DNA from: an uncultured Collinsella sp.
GTDB lineage: Bacteria; Actinomycetota; Coriobacteriia; Coriobacteriales; Coriobacteriaceae
Direction of reading: 5' to 3'
Assembly (NCBI GenBank): GCA_900551635.1
Contig: URWQ01000107.1
Location: 1 to 5,801 of the forward strand
Length of the DNA: 5,801 bases
Shown: in pieces, positions 1 through 5,005 of the stretch
How the letters are laid out: every line of letters begins with the position of its first letter
Numbering within the stretch: position 1 is the stretch's first letter
Notes under the pieces: generated by a model
What the model was told of the DNA's origin: nothing
The model's input: only the letters and a program-made list of their open reading frames with translations
The model's database searches: none
Position numbers and translations under genes: made by a program

Positions 1-1692
1 GCCAAGATCGGTCACGCCTTTGGCCCCATCATGACGCTGTGGTTCCTGTTCCTGGCAGGCGCCGGCCTGTTCAACATGCTCGGCAACCTATCCATCCTGC
101 GTGCGCTCAACCCCATCCGCGGCATTATGTTCCTGTTCTCGCCCATCAACCACTCGGGCATCATGGTGCTCGGCTTTGTCTTTCTGTCGACGACCGGCGC
201 CGAGGCCCTCTACTCGGACATGGGCCATGTGGGCAAGGCCAACATCTATGCATCCTGGCCGTTTGTTAAAGCGGCCCTTATCCTCAACTATCTGGGCCAG
301 GGAGCTTGGCTGCTCGCCAATAACTCCAACCCCCAGATGCTCGCGATGGATATCGTCAACCCGTTCTATATGATGCTTCCCGAGCCCCTGCGCCCCTTTG
401 CCATCGTGCTTTCAGCCGTGGCGGCCATCATCGCCTCGCAGGCGCTCATTACCGGCTCTTTCTCACTGGTTTCGGAGGCAACGCGCCTCAACCTTATGCC
501 GCACCTGCGCATCCACTACCCCAGCGACACCAAGGGCCAACTCTATATTCCGCTCGTCAACAACATCATGTGGGTCGGCTGCATCTTCATCGTGCTGCTG
601 TTCCAGAACTCCGAGCGCATGGAGAGCGCCTATGGCCTCGCCATTACCGTGACCATGCTCATGACCACGACGCTTTTGACGAGCTACATCGCCGGCATCC
701 TCAAGCACAAGCTGGGCGCCTGCGTCTTTGCCCTGCTTTTTGGCGCCATCGAGCTCTGCTTCTTTGCCTCGTGCCTCACCATGTTCTTTGACGGCGGCTA
801 CGTCATGATCTTTCTGGCCTCGCTGCTGTTTGGCCTTATGTATGTGTGGCGCCGCGGCACCGCCATCGAGCGCACGCAGACGATCCTGCTGCCCGTCTCC
901 AAGTACATCGATCAGCTCAACCGCCTGCGCAGCGACGAGACCTACCCCGTGCTCGCCGACAATCTGGTGTTCCTCACCAACAGCCCCGACCCGCTCACGC
1001 TCGACCGCGACGTGCTCTATTCCATCCTGGACAAGCACCCCAAGCGCGCCAAGGCATATTGGTTCATTAACGTGCATGTCACCGATGAACCCTATACGCA
1101 CGAATACTCCGTTGAGACCTTTGGCACGGACTTCCTGTTCCGCGTGCGCCTGGACCTGGGCTTTAAGGTCAATCAGCGCGTTAATGCCTACCTGCGCCAG
1201 ATCGTTGGCGACTTGATGGCCTCGGGAGAGCTGCCGCCGCAGCATCACACCTACTCCATCTACGAGACACGCGGCAACGTGGGCGACTTCCGTTTTTGCA
1301 TGCTGCGCAAGATGCTTGCCCCCGAAACGGACATCAACCGCAATGACCACCGCGTCATGGCCATCAAGTACGCCGTCCGCCGCGCCTGCGGAAGCCCGGC
1401 ACGCTGGTACGGTCTTGAGAACTCGGCCATCATCATCGAGTACGTGCCGCTGTTTGCCCGCATGCGCCCGGCCGTTAAGCTCGTGCGCACCCAGGTGCCG
1501 CTCGAGGTTCAGATCGAAGAGGCCGAGGAAATGGAAGTCGACATTTTCTCGGACGACCTGGTCAACGGCAACGAGGCCGGCAAGAGCATGAACGTCGATC
1601 CCACTGAGCTGCTCGAGAGCGTCGCAGATATGCCCGAACAGCAACAGCTCGACGGCCTCGAGAGTGAACAACTCAACGACGCCAACTTCTAG
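1..1692 (+). CDS. kup: Kup/HAK/KT family potassium uptake transporter, 5'-truncated by the window
   Basis: This is an integral membrane K+ uptake protein of the Kup (Trk-independent) family, probably a K+/H+ symporter as known for that family. The frame is open from base 1, so 563 residues are visible; compared with typical Kup lengths, roughly 100 N-terminal residues are missing. Family blocks occur in order (visible-residue numbering): TGAEALYSDMGH near 65-76, LNYLGQGAWLL near 95-105, ASQALITGSFSL near 145-156, GQLYIPLVN near 179-187 and AYGLAITVTM near 210-219. Hydrophobic segments run to about residue 283. A cytoplasmic C-terminal domain of about 200 residues follows, as is normal for Kup. 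The last 62 residues form an acidic tail (19 Asp/Glu, one Lys) ending at the TAG at 1690-1692. The gene converges on the downstream choloylglycine hydrolase gene. Family assignment is secure; the missing start and its regulation cannot be judged here. Confidence 0.95.
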   Translation, partial: AKIGHAFGPIMTLWFLFLAGAGLFNMLGNLSILRALNPIRGIMFLFSPINHSGIMVLGFVFLSTTGAEALYSDMGHVGKANIYASWPFVKAALILNYLGQGAWLLANNSNPQMLAMDIVNPFYMMLPEPLRPFAIVLSAVAAIIASQALITGSFSLVSEATRLNLMPHLRIHYPSDTKGQLYIPLVNNIMWVGCIFIVLLFQNSERMESAYGLAITVTMLMTTTLLTSYIAGILKHKLGACVFALLFGAIELCFFASCLTMFFDGGYVMIFLASLLFGLMYVWRRGTAIERTQTILLPVSKYIDQLNRLRSDETYPVLADNLVFLTNSPDPLTLDRDVLYSILDKHPKRAKAYWFINVHVTDEPYTHEYSVETFGTDFLFRVRLDLGFKVNQRVNAYLRQIVGDLMASGELPPQHHTYSIYETRGNVGDFRFCMLRKMLAPETDINRNDHRVMAIKYAVRRACGSPARWYGLENSAIIIEYVPLFARMRPAVKLVRTQVPLEVQIEEAEEMEVDIFSDDLVNGNEAGKSMNVDPTELLESVADMPEQQQLDGLESEQLNDANF

Positions 1693-1713
1693 CGACGTCA
1701 CAAATCAACGACA

Positions 1714-1747
1714 GCGGCCCTGCATCTCACGAGAGACGCAGGGCCGC
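1714..1747 (-). terminator. Long hairpin in the convergent intergenic gap, best folded on the - strand
   Basis: A perfect 10-bp inverted repeat (GCGGCCCTGC at 1714-1723, its complement at 1738-1747) encloses a second 4-bp stem (TCTC/GAGA) with a 4-base loop. The single A/C mismatch between the two stems on the + strand (1724 against 1737) becomes a G-U wobble on the - strand. The - strand RNA can therefore form an uninterrupted 15-bp stem. It is followed on that strand by TGTCGTTGATTT, which is T-rich but not a true U tract. It lies 34 bases past the stop of the choloylglycine hydrolase gene and 22 bases past the kup stop. I infer it mainly ends the - strand gene and may act for both. Confidence 0.65.
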
Positions 1748-1780
1748 GTGGGCCGCCTTGCATTGCAGTAAAGCTATCGG

Positions 1781-2746
1781 CTACGAACGACGCGGCTCGG
1801 GAACCACGAGCTTATCGGGGCTCGCGCCCTCGGCATCCATCAGGCTCACGTAGCGAATCGACGGATCCCCATACATCGCGTAGTAATAATTGCCCGTGCG
1901 CGCGCTAAAGCATCCGGTGTAGATAGTCTTCTCGAACTTGCCATCGCCCATCCTGGACGCCCCCTCAATCATCACCACGCCCTCGAGCGAGCGGAACATG
2001 CGGACGACGTTTTCGGTCTCGCTCTCCTTTTGCGGATAATTGGCATTGAGATACGCCGCTTTCACGAAGCGACTCGGCGAATAGCAATCGCCCGGAATGC
2101 CGCGCATGCCGGCACCGGCTCCATAGGGCTTAAGCTCGGCGCCACGCCACGTCGCCGTCTGCGGAAAATCGCTTGTGGCGGTGATATAGGTGCGGAGGTT
2201 TTCCATGTGCCACGGGAAGGTCGGCTGGTTGGCAAGGGTGTCGACCGGATCGTCGTATACGTGCAGGCCGTCAGCCATCATCTCGACCACGATGCTGCGC
2301 TGGCTGTCGCCGATAATCCAATGGAGCAGCGACACGCCCAGCCCCTCTCCGGCAGATTTGGCAACAATCACCGTATCGCGCAGCGCAGCCTCGACCTCAT
2401 CGACCGTCGAGAACGTCGCTGCCACCCACAGGGGAAACTCATAGGCCGCGATATTGGTCTTGCCGTCGACAGGGTCCTCGGCATACTCGGCATAACCTGG
2501 GAAATTGAGACCCGCCACGGCGAGGCCCGCATCGTTGCCGCAGTCGAAGAACATAGGGTAGTTCTTGTAATCGATGCACATACCGATCACCGCGTGTGCC
2601 GCTGTCACGTCGTCGATAAACGAATACGGAATGTGGAACCCGCGCGGCATCACGCGAACCTGTTGGCCGTAGTCAAAGCTCCAGTCGAGGTTGCGGCCCA
2701 GATACATGTGGCCAGAATTATCGGTAAATCGAATACTCGTACACAT
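1781..2746 (-). CDS. bsh: Choloylglycine hydrolase family protein, probable bile salt hydrolase
   Basis: This is an Ntn-hydrolase of the choloylglycine hydrolase/penicillin V acylase family, which cleaves the amide bond of glycine- or taurine-conjugated bile acids. The chosen start gives 321 residues beginning MCTSIRF, so removal of Met1 exposes Cys2, the family nucleophile; it has AGGAGG four bases upstream. Other family residues are visible: Arg18 and Asp21 in GRNLDW, Asn81 in GLNFPGY, Asn173 in LANQPTFPWH, and Arg226 in YSPSRF. Asn81 sits where bile salt hydrolases usually have Asn and penicillin V acylases often have Tyr, which favours bile salts. The substrate-loop region around 129-143 is Gly-rich (KSAGEGLGVSLLHW), and Leu replaces the Pro often found before LHW. 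There is no signal peptide, so the enzyme is probably cytoplasmic. Length matches the family (about 315-330). A penicillin V or other N-acyl amide substrate is not excluded. Confidence 0.92.
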   Translation of the reverse strand: MCTSIRFTDNSGHMYLGRNLDWSFDYGQQVRVMPRGFHIPYSFIDDVTAAHAVIGMCIDYKNYPMFFDCGNDAGLAVAGLNFPGYAEYAEDPVDGKTNIAAYEFPLWVAATFSTVDEVEAALRDTVIVAKSAGEGLGVSLLHWIIGDSQRSIVVEMMADGLHVYDDPVDTLANQPTFPWHMENLRTYITATSDFPQTATWRGAELKPYGAGAGMRGIPGDCYSPSRFVKAAYLNANYPQKESETENVVRMFRSLEGVVMIEGASRMGDGKFEKTIYTGCFSARTGNYYYAMYGDPSIRYVSLMDAEGASPDKLVVPEPRRS

Positions 2747-2750
2747 AGCG

Positions 2751-2756
2751 CCTCCT
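2751..2756 (-). promoter_or_regulatory. Ribosome binding site deciding the hydrolase start
   Basis: On the - strand AGGAGG ends four bases before the ATG at 2746. This fixes the start so that Cys becomes residue 2, as catalysis in this family requires. The longer reading frame starting at 2809 would begin inside the neighbouring terminator and bury the nucleophile. The site is also half of an inverted repeat with 2795-2803, described in the findings. Confidence 0.85.
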
Positions 2757-2807
2757 AGCTTTACGTTCTTGCTAATTTCATTGTCTCCAAACAAAGGGGC
2801 GCTAAAC

Positions 2808-2845
2808 AAAAAAGCCCGGACATGACAACAATGTCACGCCCGGAC
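2808..2845 (-). terminator. Rho-independent terminator of the deformylase-like gene
   Basis: On the - strand a 14-bp stem (2832-2845 pairing with 2814-2827) with the 4-base loop TTGT is followed by TTTTTT at 2813-2808. Three positions that are A/C mismatches on the + strand (2822/2837, 2820/2839, 2815/2844) are G-U wobbles on the - strand, so the hairpin works in that direction only. It starts about 33 bases past the stop of the deformylase-like gene and separates it from the hydrolase gene, arguing against a shared operon transcript. Confidence 0.88.
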
Positions 2846-2878
2846 CAAAGCACCGGTTCAATCCCCGATCAAATCGTC

Positions 2879-3298
2879 CTAGACGAGTTTACCGAGACAG
2901 TGATCAATCATGTGTTGAACCATCTGCGCCTCAAAGCCGACGAAGTCCTGCTTGCGCTCGCGCATCTTGCCGTCGACGATCTGGTCAAAGGCAACCTTGC
3001 ACTTGATATAGCGCGTGGACTTGGTGACCTCCTCGTGCGTCAGGCAGCTCTCCTCCATCTTGCTGGCGCCCAGGCCAAACACCAGACGGGGGTTGTAAAG
3101 CACGTGGGGCTCACCGGCGTCGTCCAGATAGACGCAGACCTTCTTGGTGACGCCGATCTGGTTGGCAGCAAGGCAGCCGGCATCATCGAGTGACTTGATG
3201 GTATCGATCAGGTCCTGAGCAACCGACTCGTCCTCGACGGTCGCAACCTCGCAACGCTGGGACAGGATAGCCTCGTCGTGGCAGAGCTCTTTAATCAT
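2879..3298 (-). CDS. def: Peptide-deformylase-family protein with altered active-site motifs
   Basis: This is a short (139-residue) peptide deformylase homologue; true deformylases remove the N-formyl group from new proteins using a metal held by one Cys and two His. Motif I reads AGCLAANQ (40-47), where GxGLAANQ is usual. Motif II reads ESCLT (83-87) instead of EGCLS, keeping the metal ligand Cys85. Motif III reads QHMIDH (128-133) instead of QHExDH; both His ligands (129, 133) remain, but the catalytic Glu is Met130, encoded by ATG (CAT at 2909-2911 on the + strand). The fold and length fit the short deformylase-like proteins of Firmicutes and Actinobacteria. Start choice: the ATG at 3298 has GGAGG five bases upstream, while the ATG at 3310 has that same GGAGG inside its own second codon region. 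The frame is intact with no stops, so this is not an obvious pseudogene. Family assignment is strong; deformylase activity is doubtful. Confidence 0.85.
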   Translation of the reverse strand: MIKELCHDEAILSQRCEVATVEDESVAQDLIDTIKSLDDAGCLAANQIGVTKKVCVYLDDAGEPHVLYNPRLVFGLGASKMEESCLTHEEVTKSTRYIKCKVAFDQIVDGKMRERKQDFVGFEAQMVQHMIDHCLGKLV

Positions 3299-3303
3299 AC
3301 GTT

Positions 3304-3308
3304 CCTCC
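3304..3308 (-). promoter_or_regulatory. Ribosome binding site deciding the deformylase-like start
   Basis: GGAGG on the - strand lies five bases before the ATG at 3298. The in-frame ATG at 3310 overlaps this site (ATGGAGGAACGTATG) and has no comparable purine run upstream, so the inner start is preferred. Confidence 0.75.
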
Positions 3309-3331
3309 ATAGGGGTCGTTGTAACCGCTTA

Positions 3332-3337
3332 AGTATA
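3332..3337 (-). promoter_or_regulatory. Candidate -10 element for the deformylase-like gene
   Basis: The - strand reads TATACT, five of six matches to the TATAAT consensus, 33 bases upstream of the ATG at 3298. That would give a leader of roughly 27 bases. No good -35 hexamer is visible at 16-18 bases upstream, so this is tentative. Confidence 0.4.
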
Positions 3338-3430
3338 CGGTACCCACACATTTTCATGCGAAAAATACCGTCCGTCTGCTACAAAGCGCCGAACATCAAC
3401 ATGCGAGGAACAACAGCGTCGTAAAGGGGC

Positions 3431-3436
3431 TATAGT
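3431..3436 (+). promoter_or_regulatory. Candidate -10 element for the purine permease gene
   Basis: TATAGT matches five of six consensus positions and lies 55 bases before the permease ATG, predicting transcription from about 3443. The region near 3408-3414 has no clear TTGACA-like sequence. With the - strand candidate at 3332-3337 it would make a divergent promoter pair in the 193-base gap. Confidence 0.4.
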
Positions 3437-3453
3437 AGTTGAGTTCGTGTCAA

Positions 3454-3474
3454 TCGGCCTAAACTCGGGGCCGA
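3454..3474 (+). promoter_or_regulatory. Small stem-loop in the permease leader
   Basis: TCGGCC (3454-3459) and GGCCGA (3469-3474) form a perfect 6-bp stem with a 9-base loop, just upstream of the ribosome binding site at 3481-3486. There is no U tract and none of the conserved purine-riboswitch core, so its role, if any, is unknown. Confidence 0.35.
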
Positions 3475-3480
3475 ACAAGG

Positions 3481-3486
3481 AAAGGG
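3481..3486 (+). promoter_or_regulatory. Ribosome binding site for the purine permease
   Basis: AAAGGG, part of the purine run AAGGAAAGGG, lies five bases before the ATG at 3492. It supports this start over the ATG at 3447, which has no purine-rich site and would add 15 residues not typical of the family. Confidence 0.65.
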
Positions 3487-3491
3487 TATGC

Positions 3492-4802
3492 ATGGACGAA
3501 CTTTTTCACGTCAGTGAGCGCAAGTCCACAATCGGGACCGAACTCCGCGCTGGACTGACAACATTCCTGGCGATGGCCTACATCATCGCCGTCAACCCCG
3601 CGGTGCTCTCGGGCGCTGGCATCGATGCGGGAGCGCTCGCCTGCGCCACCTGCCTGGGCGCCGGCATCATGACCATCTGCATGGGCATCTTCGCCAACCG
3701 CCCGCTCGCCTGCGCGTCGGGCTTAGGCGTCAACGCGATGATCGCCGGAATCACCACCACCGTCTGCGGCGGTGACTGGCACGTGGCCATGAGCGTCATC
3801 TTCCTCGAGGGTATCGTCATCTTGCTGCTCGTGCTTTGTGGCCTGCGCGAGGCCATCATGGACGCCATCCCGGTTGTCCTGCGTCACGCCATCTCGGTGG
3901 GTCTGGGCCTGTTCATCGCCATGATTGGCCTATGCGATGCCGGCATTATCACCGCTGGCGCCGGTACGCTCGTCGGCCTGGGCGACATCGCCTCCCCCAC
4001 CTTTATCGTCGGCATCATCTCCATCGTCGTGACGGTTGCCCTGGCTTCCCGCAACGTGCCGGGCTCGCTGCTCATCGGCATCATCGTCGCCGTCATCGCC
4101 GGTATCCCCCTAGGTGTGACCCAGGCTCCGACCGGTATCATCGCCCCGCTCGACTTCTCGAGCATCGGTGGCCCCATCGCCGACGCCGGCGGCGTGCCCG
4201 CCATCGTCAAGGTCCTTACCGACCCCACGCTCCTCGTCATCTCGTTCTCGCTGCTCATGAGTGACTTCTTCGACACCATGGGCACCGCGATGGCCGTGGC
4301 CAAGCAGGGCGAGTTCCTCACCGACGACGGCAACGTCGAGAATATCAAGGAGATCCTGATCGTCGACTCCGCCGCCGCTGCTGTGGGCGGTTTCATGGGC
4401 GTCTCCTCCATCACCACCTTCGTCGAGTCCACTTCCGGCGCCGCCGACGGTGGCCGCACGGGCCTCACCTCCGTCACCACCGGCGTGCTGTTCATTCTCG
4501 CCGCGTTCTTCTCCCCCATCGTCACCATCGTTTCCAGCGCCGCCACCTGCGGTGCTCTGGTCTACGTCGGCTACCTCATGATGAGCGAGGCCTCCGAGAT
4601 CGACTGGTCCGACGTGTCGCAGGGTTTCCCGGCGTTCATGATTGTCGCCGGCGTGCCCTTCACCTACTCCATCTCTGCCGGCATTGGCCTGGGCTTTATC
4701 GCCTACGTGATCGTCGCGCTCTTTAAGGGCGAGGCCTCCAAGATCAAGCCGCTCATGTGGATCGCAGCCCTTGCTTTCCTCGTCTACTTCTTCGTAGCGT
4801 AA
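3492..4802 (+). CDS. NCS2 family purine permease (AzgA/PbuG type, guanine/hypoxanthine)
   Basis: This is a polytopic inner-membrane permease that probably imports hypoxanthine, guanine or adenine for purine salvage. It has 436 residues from the chosen start, close to the about 440 of Bacillus PbuG. Family features in order: a short cytoplasmic N-terminus MDELFHVSERKSTIGTE leading into TTFLAMAYIIAVNP (23-36); ASGLGVNA (75-82), where relatives usually have PGMGLNA; the MSDFFDTMGT block (256-265); and FVESTSGAADGGRTGL (310-325), the second signature with Glu312, a position implicated in substrate binding in this family. About a dozen hydrophobic segments are seen, ending in LVYFFVA. The gene is divergent from the deformylase-like gene and closed by its own terminator, so it appears monocistronic. 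The AzgA-like subfamily is clear; which purine it prefers cannot be read from sequence, so I give no gene symbol. Confidence 0.93.
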   Translation: MDELFHVSERKSTIGTELRAGLTTFLAMAYIIAVNPAVLSGAGIDAGALACATCLGAGIMTICMGIFANRPLACASGLGVNAMIAGITTTVCGGDWHVAMSVIFLEGIVILLLVLCGLREAIMDAIPVVLRHAISVGLGLFIAMIGLCDAGIITAGAGTLVGLGDIASPTFIVGIISIVVTVALASRNVPGSLLIGIIVAVIAGIPLGVTQAPTGIIAPLDFSSIGGPIADAGGVPAIVKVLTDPTLLVISFSLLMSDFFDTMGTAMAVAKQGEFLTDDGNVENIKEILIVDSAAAAVGGFMGVSSITTFVESTSGAADGGRTGLTSVTTGVLFILAAFFSPIVTIVSSAATCGALVYVGYLMMSEASEIDWSDVSQGFPAFMIVAGVPFTYSISAGIGLGFIAYVIVALFKGEASKIKPLMWIAALAFLVYFFVA

Positions 4803-4829
4803 GGGCAAGGCTGCAAAAGCTGAACAATA

Positions 4830-4866
4830 AAGCGCGGAGTCGCCATGCGGCCCCGCGCTTTTTTTT
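4830..4866 (+). terminator. Rho-independent terminator of the purine permease gene
   Basis: An 8-bp stem AAGCGCGG (4830-4837)/CCGCGCTT (4853-4860) is followed by an uninterrupted run of eight T (4859-4866). Beyond one A/C mismatch, five more pairs (4839-4843 with 4847-4851) close a 3-base loop. It begins 27 bases after the permease stop codon. Confidence 0.92.
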
Positions 4867-5005
4867 AGCGCCGGTCCCTGCGCCGGCGTGCGGCCTATTT
4901 CTCCCCCATTTTGGCCATTTTGCCCTCCAAACGGCACTACCGCCGGCAACATCCAGCAGATACGCTGAATCTAGTCGTATAGGCCCTATGAGAACGGGAG
5001 CAACC
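4867..5005. other. Intergenic leader region before the secreted repeat protein
   Basis: This 139-base gap contains a 6-bp inverted repeat (CGCCGG 4869-4874, CCGGCG 4883-4888) just after the terminator. It also holds a tandem 9-base near-repeat CATTTTGGC/CATTTTGCC (4907-4924). A weak -10-like TATAGG lies at 4978-4983, about 22 bases before the next ATG, without a recognisable -35. I see no coding potential or RNA gene here. Confidence 0.4.
4996..5000 (+). promoter_or_regulatory. Ribosome binding site for the secreted repeat protein
   Basis: GGGAG is five bases upstream of the ATG at 5006. It is the reason for choosing that start despite the long N-terminal region before the signal sequence; the in-frame GTG nearer the hydrophobic core has no such site. 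Confidence 0.65.

Noticed and set aside
463..1701. A 412-codon open frame on the - strand opposite kup
   Set aside because: It is a low-complexity His/Ala/Val-rich antisense translation of a well-matched Kup gene and reflects GC-rich third positions; no family features or ribosome site support it.
2030..2758. A 242-codon + strand frame opposite the hydrolase
   Set aside because: It is Arg/His/Ile-rich, matches no family I know and is antisense to a gene with complete catalytic motifs.
2747..2809. An upstream start for the hydrolase at 2809
   Set aside because: It begins in the T tract of the neighbouring terminator, has no ribosome site, and would put 21 residues before the Met-Cys needed for autocatalytic exposure of the nucleophile.
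3311..3491. A purine riboswitch expected before a PbuG-like permease
   Set aside because: The conserved core and loop elements of the purine aptamer are not visible in this stretch on the + strand.
3488..3517. An out-of-frame ATG at 3488 overlapping the permease start, opening a nine-codon frame
   Set aside because: It is only a by-product of the sequence ATGCATGG; spacing to the purine run is too short and there is no sign of a conserved leader peptide.
4110..4952. A 280-codon - strand frame opposite the purine permease
   Set aside because: Its Gly/Asp/Glu/His-rich composition is typical of an antisense shadow of a GC-rich membrane protein gene, and its start lies in the intergenic leader without a clear ribosome site.
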